From assembly GCA_002781365.1 (NCBI GenBank), contig PETN01000052.1, forward strand, positions 1-34,205: a DNA stretch of 34,205 nucleotides, given 5' to 3'. The notes beneath the pieces are model-generated. The model worked only from the letters and a program-made list of their open reading frames with translations, was not told the DNA's origin and did no database searches. Position numbers and translations under genes: made by a program. Positions 7,940-15,590 of this stretch are shown piece by piece. The DNA is from Sulfurimonas sp. CG01_land_8_20_14_3_00_36_23. GTDB taxonomy: Bacteria > Campylobacterota > Campylobacteria > Campylobacterales > Sulfurimonadaceae. Position 1 is the stretch's first letter; each line of letters starts with the position of its first letter.

Positions 7940-8938
7940 TTATGCTTTAGCAACAGGGGTATCGGTATTTAGTACCAGATTTACAGCCTTAATAACTTCT
8001 AAGGCTGTAATACTCTTCATACAGTCGTGATGTCCCAGAGGACACTCTCTTTTCATACATGGTGAACAAACCATCTCATGTCTTACTATTTTACTTTTCT
8101 CATTTTTCCATTGGGAAGTCTCTTTATATTTGGTCGGTCCAAAAATAGCAACAGTTGGTACTTGATACGCAGCTGCCACATGCATCGGTCCACTATCATT
8201 TGTAATCATTAAAGAGCAACCTCCAATATTGGCACAGAGCTCTTGGATGTCAGTCTTTCCAGCAAGGTTTGTATAGTTTTGCACATGCCAAGATTTTAGA
8301 TGAGACTCTATCTCGTTTGCCATCTCTACTTCATTTGGTCCGCCAAAAATGAGGATATCAAATCTATCCGAGAACTCTTTTGCGACCTCTGCAAAACGCT
8401 CTGGATACCATCTTTTTGCACTTCCATACGTAGCACCCGCATTGATTCCTAAGGTCGGTTTGTGAAAAGATTTTGGTTCGATGTAAAGTTTTAAAGCTCC
8501 AACCTCTCCATCAAAATTATCCGTATTACTCATTGCTAATTTTGCATATTGAATGCATAGATGCTGCTTTGAAGATATTTTAGGCGTATGGGAAAGTAAA
8601 AAAAGAGAGTGCCATGACCTTTTTGCAATACAAATCACAGTGTCAGTAAAACGAAGTAAAAGAGACGCGTGGAGCTGACTTCTAAAGCTTATAGCGAGAT
8701 GAAACTCCCCTAACTCTTTCGCTAGTTTATAGGTCGCAATGTATCTATTTGAAGCTTTTTTTGTCTCATCGACTATGGCTTTCTCACATTGTGGATGATA
8801 CTTTAATGCTTCTATACTTGCATGACTTCCGACAAAAGTAAGTTTGGCATGTGGAAATTCTTTACATAAAAGTTCAATTGCAGGAGTAGCCATAATAGCG
8901 TCTCCTAACCAATTTGGTAAAATAATTAATATCTTCAC
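7940..8938 (-). CDS. waaF: LPS heptosyltransferase II WaaF
   Basis: GT9 (GT-B fold) enzyme that adds the second L,D-heptose to the LPS inner core at the cytoplasmic face of the membrane. The N-terminus MKILIILPNWLGDAIMATPAI is the WaaF signature, and NDSGPMHVAAAYQVPTVAIFGPT is the C-terminal donor-binding region. The 332 residues are normal. A CSPCMKRECPLGHHDCM segment near the end carries the Cys cluster common in this family. The start overlaps the stop of the upstream PAP2 gene by 4 bases (ATGA). It carries one exact and one near copy of the GGCATGTGGAA repeat. Confidence 0.92.
   Translation of the reverse strand: MKILIILPNWLGDAIMATPAIELLCKEFPHAKLTFVGSHASIEALKYHPQCEKAIVDETKKASNRYIATYKLAKELGEFHLAISFRSQLHASLLLRFTDTVICIAKRSWHSLFLLSHTPKISSKQHLCIQYAKLAMSNTDNFDGEVGALKLYIEPKSFHKPTLGINAGATYGSAKRWYPERFAEVAKEFSDRFDILIFGGPNEVEMANEIESHLKSWHVQNYTNLAGKTDIQELCANIGGCSLMITNDSGPMHVAAAYQVPTVAIFGPTKYKETSQWKNEKSKIVRHEMVCSPCMKRECPLGHHDCMKSITALEVIKAVNLVLNTDTPVAKA
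8846..8856 (+). repeat. GGCATGTGGAA repeat, copy 3
   Basis: Exact 11-mer within waaF, antisense to the gene, read Phe-Pro-His-Ala-Lys. A one-mismatch copy lies at 8279-8289 in the same gene. Confidence 0.9.
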
Positions 8939-9594
8939 TGCTTTTTCTCAATTAAAAGAGAGTATAAGATTTTACTGCTAATAAATACAATAAAAAAAGA
9001 GCTAACGACATCACTTAAAAAATGCCCACCAGCTGAAACTCTTGCAATACTGACTAATACTCCATACGTTGCTGCTAAAGCTATCCACAGACTTTTTCTT
9101 TTGTTTGCCAAGAGAGCTATCCCAATTATAGAAAAAGCTGCGGCTGCATGACCTGAACTAAATGAGTATCCATCTTGATTACTTACAATAAATGCTGGCG
9201 AGAACTCTTTTTTTCCTCCAAAGTATGTAGTCTGATTTGGTCTAGCTCTCTCCCAATTCTCTTTTAAAATTGAGTTTACAATTAATCCAGGAGCTAGGCT
9301 AAAAACTAAGATGATATATAAAAATACTTTTGCATTTAAGTTTAGAATAGATTTTTTCTTAAATAAGTTATATAAAAATATTGTTAGTGCTGAGAATGCA
9401 AAGAAGATAATAACAGGCTTTACAGAAAAGTAAAAAAAACTCTCAAATAGGCTTCCTTTGGCTGGAAAATCTTCTCCATCGTAAAATAGAGTACTAATAT
9501 AAAGATCTATCTGTGGAAAAAAGATAAAAATCGCTGAACTGAGAAGAAATAACCCCCATATATATATGGGTACATTGAAATATTTTTTATTCAT
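8935..9594 (-). CDS. PAP2-family membrane phosphatase
   Basis: Inner-membrane protein of 219 residues with about six hydrophobic segments and the three-part PAP2 signature: KENWERARP, FSSGHAAAA and ARVSAGGHFLSD. The active site should face the periplasm and remove phosphate from a lipid phosphate such as undecaprenyl pyrophosphate or lipid A. In an LPS gene block, a lipid A 1- or 4'-phosphatase (LpxE/LpxF-like) or a C55-PP phosphatase are the likely roles; sequence alone does not decide. The ATG at 9594 is preferred over the in-frame TTG at 9600. It overlaps waaF by 4 bases and follows the glycosidase-like gene by 8 bases. Confidence 0.86.
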   Translation of the reverse strand: MNKKYFNVPIYIWGLFLLSSAIFIFFPQIDLYISTLFYDGEDFPAKGSLFESFFYFSVKPVIIFFAFSALTIFLYNLFKKKSILNLNAKVFLYIILVFSLAPGLIVNSILKENWERARPNQTTYFGGKKEFSPAFIVSNQDGYSFSSGHAAAAFSIIGIALLANKRKSLWIALAATYGVLVSIARVSAGGHFLSDVVSSFFIVFISSKILYSLLIEKKQ

Positions 9595-9602
9595 GGACAA
9601 AA

Positions 9603-10862
9603 TTATACCGCGTCTTTTATTTTTATATATAAAGGAGAAGAGCCGATGTGAAGTGTTGGCTCATTGACTCTCTTGCCTTGCGTGTCAAAAACCTCAAAAA
9701 AATCTTCATTTTTAAGTGTTGTCGGTTTAAGTGACCAGTGAATTTGTAAGAGTTGCTCTTCAGCGAGACATTGAAGAATATAGTAATCTCTTTTTATATC
9801 AAGTCGTAAGAATTGCGCATGCATAAGATTTTGCATCATAAATCTATAAGCTTCAAAGGCAGAGCGTTTTCTCATACCCTCTCTGTTGTCAATAAGCCCA
9901 TATCCAGGAGCGATGAGCTGATGCCACGACACAGAATCAACCTGCTGAGAAGCAAAGGCTAAAAAGTGGTATCGAAGCATATAATCTCTGTAAAGCTCCT
10001 CACTTACACACTCATGTTCACTCGTTGGCGCGTAGGGCGCTGTGCCAGTAATGGGCCAGTTCGTCTCAGTTATATGGAGCTCTTGAGGTGTTTTTGGACT
10101 TGTCCAAACCATGGTACTAAGAAGTGCTATCTTATCAGAGAGATTAAATCCCATCTGCGTATTTTCTGGAGCGCCACGTCTATCTACATAGAGGAGGGCA
10201 GAGAGGGCGTCATACTTATATTTGAAAAAGTTAAAAAGTGTATGGGCTGTGAAATGGTACTCAAAGTCGATAGCACCACTCCCTATAAGTTTGGCATGTG
10301 GAAACTCTGCTACTTTTAAATCATACGCTACTTGAAAAAATCTGTTGTACTCATCGACGCTGAAAAATCCCCATTTGGCTCGGTTAATAGTTGTCCCTAT
10401 CTCAAACATTTCCACATGCCCATCAAGCACTGAAAATAGAGTGCGTAAATCTTTTTTGAGGAGTTCTAAATCTTCTATATGCTCTCTGTCTTGAATGATT
10501 TTAAGTGTTATCTTTTTATTTCCACATGCCACTATGAATTTTTTAAGCGCATCCACTCTCCCTATCTCCCAAAGTTTAAAACGGAGTAAAACTCTTTGTA
10601 CGCCTAGCGCATCTAAAAGTTCTAGAGTCTGCTCAGGTTCTCTTTCGTAATCCACACCCATAGAAAAAAAAGTGCTTGAATCTATCACTTTTCTTTTAAT
10701 AAAAGGCACCATGAGAATAGAAAAAGGGAGTATAAAAAGAGCGGTGAAAACTGTTTTTATGAGTGAGAAAAGTTCTCGCTTTCGCATCTGTTTTTTGTAT
10801 GTTTTGTCTTTGAGTTGGTAAGGCTGGTCGGAATAATTATCCCAAAAAAATGGTTCTTTCAT
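9603..10862 (-). CDS. Membrane-anchored glycosidase-like (TIM-barrel) protein
   Basis: A 419-residue protein with a basic cytoplasmic N-terminus, one transmembrane helix at about 32-54 and a large domain that should be periplasmic. Its fold looks like a (beta/alpha)8 glycoside hydrolase: repeated strand-helix units, FEIGTTINRAKWG around residue 153, HITETNWP around 263-270 with Glu266 placed like a clan GH-A nucleophile, and VSWHQL near 311. The usual Asn-Glu acid/base pair is not obvious; Glu154 is the nearest candidate. No exact family is recognised. It begins a probable minus-strand operon with the PAP2 gene and waaF, suggesting trimming of a surface glycan. It holds three exact copies of GGCATGTGGAA. 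Confidence 0.7.
   Translation of the reverse strand: MKEPFFWDNYSDQPYQLKDKTYKKQMRKRELFSLIKTVFTALFILPFSILMVPFIKRKVIDSSTFFSMGVDYEREPEQTLELLDALGVQRVLLRFKLWEIGRVDALKKFIVACGNKKITLKIIQDREHIEDLELLKKDLRTLFSVLDGHVEMFEIGTTINRAKWGFFSVDEYNRFFQVAYDLKVAEFPHAKLIGSGAIDFEYHFTAHTLFNFFKYKYDALSALLYVDRRGAPENTQMGFNLSDKIALLSTMVWTSPKTPQELHITETNWPITGTAPYAPTSEHECVSEELYRDYMLRYHFLAFASQQVDSVSWHQLIAPGYGLIDNREGMRKRSAFEAYRFMMQNLMHAQFLRLDIKRDYYILQCLAEEQLLQIHWSLKPTTLKNEDFFEVFDTQGKRVNEPTLHIGSSPLYIKIKDAV
10293..10303 (+). repeat. GGCATGTGGAA repeat, copy 4
   Basis: Exact 11-mer in the glycosidase-like gene, antisense, read Phe-Pro-His-Ala-Lys. Confidence 0.9.
10410..10420 (-). repeat. GGCATGTGGAA repeat, copy 5
   Basis: Exact 11-mer on the coding strand of the glycosidase-like gene, read Gly-His-Val-Glu. 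Confidence 0.9.
10520..10530 (-). repeat. GGCATGTGGAA repeat, copy 6
   Basis: Exact 11-mer on the coding strand of the glycosidase-like gene, read Val-Ala-Cys-Gly-Asn. Confidence 0.9.
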
Positions 10863-10924
10863 AAGTGGGATTATATCTTTTTTAAGATAAAATCATAAAT
10901 TAAAATTTTATAGGATTTATAATT

Positions 10925-12250
10925 ATGAAAATATCAGTTATTGGTACAGGTTATGTCGGGCTTGTAAGTGGAGTCTGTTTCGCACAAATGGGAAACAAAG
11001 TGACATGTATAGATATAGATGAGAAAAAAATCAAAAATCTAGAGAAGGGAATTATCCCTATTTATGAGCCTGGCTTAGAGGACATGACTTTAGAAAACTA
11101 TAAAAAAGGGAGTCTCTCTTTCAGTACAAACTCGAGTGAGGCAATTGCAAACTCAAGCATCGCTTTTATCGCTGTTGGAACACCTATGGGACAAGACGGA
11201 AGTGCTGATCTGCAGTACGTACTTGCAGTTGCTAAGACTATTGGTCAAAGTATGAAAGAGTATATGGTGATTGTCGATAAATCAACCGTTCCTGTTGGAA
11301 CTGCAGATAAAGTAAAAGCTACTATCCAAGCTGAGCTTGATGCTCGTGGAGTTGCGATAGCTTTTGATGTTGTTTCCAATCCTGAGTTTTTAAAAGAGGG
11401 TGCTGCGATACAAGACTTCTTACATCCTGACCGTGTGGTTATTGGTGCTGAGAGTGAAAAAGCGATAAACGTAATGCGTGAACTTTATGCACCATTTATG
11501 AAACACCACGACCGATTTATTGCCATGGATATAAAATCTGCAGAGATGACGAAATATGCGGCAAATGCGATGCTTGCGACAAAAATATCTTTTATGAATG
11601 AGATGAGTCAGATTTGTGAGCGAGTGGGTGCAGATATTAACAAGGTTCGTAACGGGATAGGGAGCGATAACCGTATAGGTTACAGTTTTATCTACCCAGG
11701 GTGCGGATATGGCGGGAGTTGTTTTCCAAAAGATGTACAAGCACTTGCAAAAACAGCAAAAGATTTCGGCTATAACCCTAAGATTTTAGACGCTGTTGAA
11801 GCTGTGAATTATGAGCAAAAATATGTGATATCCAATAAAGTAATCAGTAGATTTGGTGAAAATCTTCAAGGCAAAACTTTCGCAGTTTGGGGTCTTAGCT
11901 TTAAACCTGAAACAGATGATATGCGCGAGGCGAGTTCTATTACTATTATCAATGAGCTTACTTCTCGTGGTGCGAAGGTAGTGGCGTATGACCCAAAGGC
12001 GAGACATGAAGCTGAGTCACACTACTTAAGGGGAAATGAAAAAGTCTCCTATGTCGATAGCAAATATGAAGCACTTAAAGATGCAGATGCACTTATTCTT
12101 ATCACAGAGTGGCAAGAGTTTAGAAGCCCTGATTTTGATGAGATGAAAAAACTTCTTAAAAATGCTATTTTCTTTGATGGTAGAAATCAGTTTAGTAAAG
12201 AGAAAGTGAACGCTTATGGTTTTGAATATTTTCAAATCGGAGTGAAATAA
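10925..12250 (+). CDS. ugd: UDP-glucose 6-dehydrogenase
   Basis: NAD-dependent cytoplasmic enzyme that oxidises UDP-glucose to UDP-glucuronate for surface polysaccharide. The N-terminal Rossmann motif is MKISVIGTGYVGLVSG; the central part has SNPEFLKEGAA and the substrate-binding and catalytic GYGGSCFPKD with Cys266; the C-terminal domain has the AVWGLSFKPETDDMREA segment. The 441 residues are typical. AGGA lies 9 bases before the ATG. It is divergent from the glycosidase-like gene across a 62-base promoter region and followed within 2 bases by the DNA ligase gene. Confidence 0.94.
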   Translation: MKISVIGTGYVGLVSGVCFAQMGNKVTCIDIDEKKIKNLEKGIIPIYEPGLEDMTLENYKKGSLSFSTNSSEAIANSSIAFIAVGTPMGQDGSADLQYVLAVAKTIGQSMKEYMVIVDKSTVPVGTADKVKATIQAELDARGVAIAFDVVSNPEFLKEGAAIQDFLHPDRVVIGAESEKAINVMRELYAPFMKHHDRFIAMDIKSAEMTKYAANAMLATKISFMNEMSQICERVGADINKVRNGIGSDNRIGYSFIYPGCGYGGSCFPKDVQALAKTAKDFGYNPKILDAVEAVNYEQKYVISNKVISRFGENLQGKTFAVWGLSFKPETDDMREASSITIINELTSRGAKVVAYDPKARHEAESHYLRGNEKVSYVDSKYEALKDADALILITEWQEFRSPDFDEMKKLLKNAIFFDGRNQFSKEKVNAYGFEYFQIGVK

Positions 12251-12252
12251 GT

Positions 12253-13062
12253 GTGCTGAAGCTTTTTGTCCTAAGTTGGTTTTTGTTTACACATCTAAAC
12301 GCACTCACTTTACAAAAAGCAAAACTCTATAACGACCAAAATATAAGCGGCTGGGTTATGTCTGAAAAACTAGATGGCATACGCGCTTTTTGGGATGGCA
12401 AAAACCTTCTTACCAGAAAAGGTAAAGTAATAAACGCTCCAAAATATTTTACAAAAGAGCTTCCACCCTTTGAATTAGATGGTGAGCTTTGGACAAGACG
12501 AGGGGAGTTTGAAAAGATTCAATCCATTGTTTTAGAGGAAGTTCCACATGCCAAATGGAGTGAGATAAAGTATATGATTTTTGAAGTTCCACATGCCGAG
12601 GGAAACTTTACTTCAAGATTGGCAAGAGTGCAAAAATATAGAGATACGAAACAACTACAGCATGTGGAAATTATTGAGCAAAAGAGATGCAATAACCAAA
12701 CAGAGTTAGACTCTTTTTTAGAGAGTGTTCTTGCTCTGGGCGGTGAAGGCGTGATGATTAAAGATGCTTCAAGAGACTATTTTGAGGGAAGAAGCGACTC
12801 TATTTTAAAAGTAAAAAAAGCGCAAGATATGGAAGCTAAAGTTATTGGCTATAAAAATGGAACTGGGAAATTCTCAGGTTTGATGGGAAGCTTGCAGGTA
12901 GAGTTGCAAAATGGGACGCAGTTTTTTATCGGTAGCGGCTTTAGCGATGCGCAGAGAAAAAATCCGCCTCAAATCGGTGAGATAATCACTTTTAAATACT
13001 ACGGTTTTACAAAATTTAAGAAGCCAAAATTTGCTTCTTTTATGAGAGTGAGAAAAGATTAA
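12253..13062 (+). CDS. Predicted periplasmic ATP-dependent DNA ligase (Lig E type)
   Basis: Minimal ATP-dependent DNA ligase of 269 residues. An N-terminal hydrophobic stretch ending in LNA (cleavage about 18) looks like a Sec signal peptide, so the mature enzyme should be periplasmic. Ligase motifs in order: SEKLDGIRA with the AMP-accepting Lys39 (motif I), FELDGELW (III), GGEGVMIKD (IV) and LKVKKAQDMEAKV (V), then an OB-fold domain ending in a basic tail. No extra DNA-binding domains are present, as in the Lig E group, which has been discussed as acting on imported DNA in competent bacteria. The GTG start has GGAG 10 bases upstream. It sits between ugd and a GT9 gene, an odd place for a DNA enzyme, and has two exact plus one near copy of GGCATGTGGAA. 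Confidence 0.88.
   Translation: MLKLFVLSWFLFTHLNALTLQKAKLYNDQNISGWVMSEKLDGIRAFWDGKNLLTRKGKVINAPKYFTKELPPFELDGELWTRRGEFEKIQSIVLEEVPHAKWSEIKYMIFEVPHAEGNFTSRLARVQKYRDTKQLQHVEIIEQKRCNNQTELDSFLESVLALGGEGVMIKDASRDYFEGRSDSILKVKKAQDMEAKVIGYKNGTGKFSGLMGSLQVELQNGTQFFIGSGFSDAQRKNPPQIGEIITFKYYGFTKFKKPKFASFMRVRKD
12542..12552 (-). repeat. GGCATGTGGAA repeat, copy 7
   Basis: Exact 11-mer in the DNA ligase gene, antisense, read Val-Pro-His-Ala-Lys. It is 45 bases from copy 8. Confidence 0.9.
12587..12597 (-). repeat. GGCATGTGGAA repeat, copy 8
   Basis: Exact 11-mer in the DNA ligase gene, antisense, read Val-Pro-His-Ala-Glu. A one-mismatch copy in the other orientation is at 12659-12669. Confidence 0.9.
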
Positions 13063-14045
13063 TGAATATTTTAGTTGTGCGTACAGATAAGCTTGGTGAT
13101 TTTATTACCTCACTGCCAGCGATGTATGCCTTGAAACAGCATAGCCCAAAGAATAGAATTATCGCTTGTGTGGCACCACTTAACAAAGAGTTGGCATTGG
13201 CATGCACGTCCTCTTTGGTTGAGGGTGGATTTATCGATGAGGTTATTGTTGATGATGGTCTTGGCTTGTGGAGTCTTGTAAAAAAACTTCGGCATGTCCA
13301 AGCAGATGTCTCGATAACTCTTTTTTCAAACACTCGTGTGGCATTGGCTCAGTTTTTAGCAGGCATTCCAAAACGGATTGCACCTGCTACAAAAATCGCT
13401 CAAATATTTTATACCGATAGAGTCAAACAGAGACGAAGTGAAGTAAAAATGGCTGAGTTTGAGTATAACTTGGAACTTACAAAAGCTTTGTTTCCTTCTA
13501 TAAACCTAGAGTATAAAAAGCCACTTTTAGCCTTTAGTGATTCTAAAAATATCTATGAACTCTTTTGTACAAATTACAATATAGACAAAGAGATAATAGC
13601 CTTCCATGTAGGCTTTGGAGGTTCTAGCGATGCAAACTGGAATCTTGATGAGTATGAGATTTTAATAAGAGCAGTTTTAAAACAAGAAAAATATCAAGTC
13701 GTTCTTACTTTTGGACCTGATGAGGTAAAGTTGTGTGAAGAGATGCAGGGTAGATTGCAAAAAGAAGCAGTGCTCTTTTACATTTCAACTGAGGGTATTG
13801 TAAACTTTGCAAAACTCATAAGCAATTTCAAACTTTTTGTAAGTACTTCAACGGGAACTTTTCATTTGGCATCTTTGGTAGGAACTCCAACAATGACCTT
13901 TTTTGCAGCGAGTCTATTCGCGAGTTCTAAGAGATGGAAAGGCGTTGGGGATGAAAAGTTACAACAGAACTTTATGATTCCACATGCCAAAGATGAGAGA
14001 GTAAAATTGTTTGAGAGTGTGAAGAAGAGGCTGAGTGCAGTTTAG
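13062..14045 (+). CDS. GT9 (heptosyltransferase-family) glycosyltransferase
   Basis: A 327-residue GT-B-fold transferase. The N-terminus MNILVVRTDKLGDFITSLPA is the GT9 acceptor-side signature, and VSTSTGTFHLASLVGTPT the C-terminal donor site. It is probably an LPS core transferase using ADP-heptose or a similar donor; it diverges from WaaF, so it could be WaaC-like or a third core transferase. Its ATG overlaps the ligase stop by one base (TAATG). The 3' end overlaps the convergent kinase gene by 4 bases. It has one exact copy of GGCATGTGGAA near the end. Confidence 0.85.
   Translation: MNILVVRTDKLGDFITSLPAMYALKQHSPKNRIIACVAPLNKELALACTSSLVEGGFIDEVIVDDGLGLWSLVKKLRHVQADVSITLFSNTRVALAQFLAGIPKRIAPATKIAQIFYTDRVKQRRSEVKMAEFEYNLELTKALFPSINLEYKKPLLAFSDSKNIYELFCTNYNIDKEIIAFHVGFGGSSDANWNLDEYEILIRAVLKQEKYQVVLTFGPDEVKLCEEMQGRLQKEAVLFYISTEGIVNFAKLISNFKLFVSTSTGTFHLASLVGTPTMTFFAASLFASSKRWKGVGDEKLQQNFMIPHAKDERVKLFESVKKRLSAV
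13978..13988 (-). repeat. GGCATGTGGAA repeat, copy 9
   Basis: Exact 11-mer near the 3' end of the GT9 gene, antisense, read Ile-Pro-His-Ala-Lys. Confidence 0.9.
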
Positions 14046-14785
14046 CTTTTCCCTTTTAGTTTTCTCTTGAACAAAACCTTATCTTTGAGTTTTTTATCAT
14101 GCATTAAAATCTCTGCGATTGCTTTAGCTTCATCAAGGGAAGCGAGCTTTGCATAGGTTTTTGCAATGGTAGTTAAATCCTCTTCATTAAACCAAAGTTT
14201 GTTGAAGTTCTCTAAACCCTCATAATTTACAATAGAGCGAAACTTCATTCTGTTGATGTCAACTAAAGAGAAATGGTAGCCATCATCCTCTTTTTTGATT
14301 AAGATATTCCCCCCTGAATAATCCACATGCCAAACACCTTTTTGATGAATCTCATAAGTAAACTTTGCAAAATCCTCCAAAACCTTCTCTTTATACTCTG
14401 GCTGATCATCTCTGATGTGGGCAATCGTAAACTCATATTTAAATTCACGAGATATAAAATAACTTTTCTTTAAAAGTCCAAATCTAAAGAACTCTATATA
14501 ACCGATAGCTTCTGGAGTAGCGACATTGAGGGCATGGAGTTTTGTGGCATTGTGAAAGGCTTTGTAGGCTTTTGATTTTCGTAAATAGGCATAGACAAAC
14601 TGGTTTAAGAGGTTCGGAACTCTAAAAGCTTTTACGACTGTGTTTATCCCTTCAAGCTCTATCACTTTTAACTCATTTCTTGCGAGATGAATTGTCTCTG
14701 AATTGTCTAGAAAAATGGACTCTATATTTTTAAGGAGAGGGATGAAATTTGGATACTTTTGATTTATTTCAAGTTTATAAGACAT
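14042..14785 (-). CDS. WaaP/InaA-type lipopolysaccharide kinase
   Basis: A 247-residue protein-kinase-like fold. Lys52 in TVVKAF is the ATP-binding lysine candidate, WHVDYSGGNILI (His153, Asp155, Asn160) is the catalytic loop, and LVDINRMKF (Asp176) replaces the DFG metal-binding motif. This pattern matches the LPS heptose/Kdo kinase family (WaaP, KdkA, InaA), which adds phosphate to inner-core sugars in the cytoplasm. Neighbouring GT9 and GT2 genes fit that. It ends convergently with the GT9 gene, the two stop codons sharing TTAG. A near copy of the repeat is at 14321-14331, right at the catalytic His-Val-Asp. Confidence 0.82.
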   Translation of the reverse strand: MSYKLEINQKYPNFIPLLKNIESIFLDNSETIHLARNELKVIELEGINTVVKAFRVPNLLNQFVYAYLRKSKAYKAFHNATKLHALNVATPEAIGYIEFFRFGLLKKSYFISREFKYEFTIAHIRDDQPEYKEKVLEDFAKFTYEIHQKGVWHVDYSGGNILIKKEDDGYHFSLVDINRMKFRSIVNYEGLENFNKLWFNEEDLTTIAKTYAKLASLDEAKAIAEILMHDKKLKDKVLFKRKLKGKS

Positions 14786-14837
14786 GTTTACTTTAGCTAC
14801 TTTGTGGTAAGATTAAATAAAAAATTATTGAGTGTCA

Positions 14838-15590
14838 ATGCAAAAAAATATTACGGCCACAATTATAACATTAAATGAAAAGAAGCACATTAGAGATGTC
14901 ATTTTAAATGTACAGAAAATTTGTAACGAGGTTATCATTGTTGACTCTTTAAGCAGTGATGAGACTTGTCAAATTTCAGAAGAGTTAGGCGCTAAAGTGA
15001 TAGTGCAAAAATATCTTGGAGATGGTGGGCAGAAAGCTTTTTGTGAGCAGTTTGCTACAAATGAGTGGATACTGAGCATAGATGCGGATGAGAGACTTGA
15101 AGATGCGGCGATAGAGTACTTAAGAGATTTTGATTTTGAAAATGCAGAGTATGACGCGTACTCTTTTCGCCGTAAAAGTTTTATCGGCAAAAAATTTATA
15201 AGACAATGGTACCCAGATAGAGTTGTACGACTCTATAGAAAATCGGCATGTTGCTATAACACGAAGGGCGAGCATGGTGCCGTTATTTGTGATAATTTTA
15301 AAGACTTAGATATAGATATGCTTCATTACTCCTTTGATGATTTTGGAGTTTTGGTGAGTAAAGCGGATAGATTTGCGGTTAATTTAGCAAAAGTTCGTTT
15401 TGCTGAGGGCAAACGTGCTGCATGGCATGACCCTTTTACTCACGGAATAGGAGCTTTCTTTAAAGGACTTATTCTCAAGGGTGGAATTTTTGGTGGCTTG
15501 CATGAGTGGCATGTGGCTTTTGCATCGGCTTACAATAGCTACATGAAGTACGTAGTAATGCTTGAGATGGCTGAGAATGAAAAAAAGTAG
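14838..15590 (+). CDS. GT2 LPS-core glycosyltransferase (WaaE/KdtX-like)
   Basis: A GT-A-fold transferase of about 250 residues. The N-terminus ATIITLNEKKHIRDVI, VDSLSSDET and WILSIDADE (metal-binding DxD-type Asp-Ala-Asp) match the WaaE-type family that adds glucose or another hexose to the LPS inner core. YPDRVVRLYRKSA and GEHGAV are also typical. The ATG at 14838 has GAG five bases upstream; GTG 14832 is the alternative. It is divergent from the kinase gene and overlaps the next transferase by 14 bases. A weaker match to the repeat, GGCATGTGGCT, is at 15508-15518. Confidence 0.86.
   Translation: MQKNITATIITLNEKKHIRDVILNVQKICNEVIIVDSLSSDETCQISEELGAKVIVQKYLGDGGQKAFCEQFATNEWILSIDADERLEDAAIEYLRDFDFENAEYDAYSFRRKSFIGKKFIRQWYPDRVVRLYRKSACCYNTKGEHGAVICDNFKDLDIDMLHYSFDDFGVLVSKADRFAVNLAKVRFAEGKRAAWHDPFTHGIGAFFKGLILKGGIFGGLHEWHVAFASAYNSYMKYVVMLEMAENEKK

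Noticed and set aside
14759-14772. FNR-like TTGATTTATTTCAA
   Set aside because: It lies inside the kinase coding sequence just after its start, so position argues against a regulatory site.
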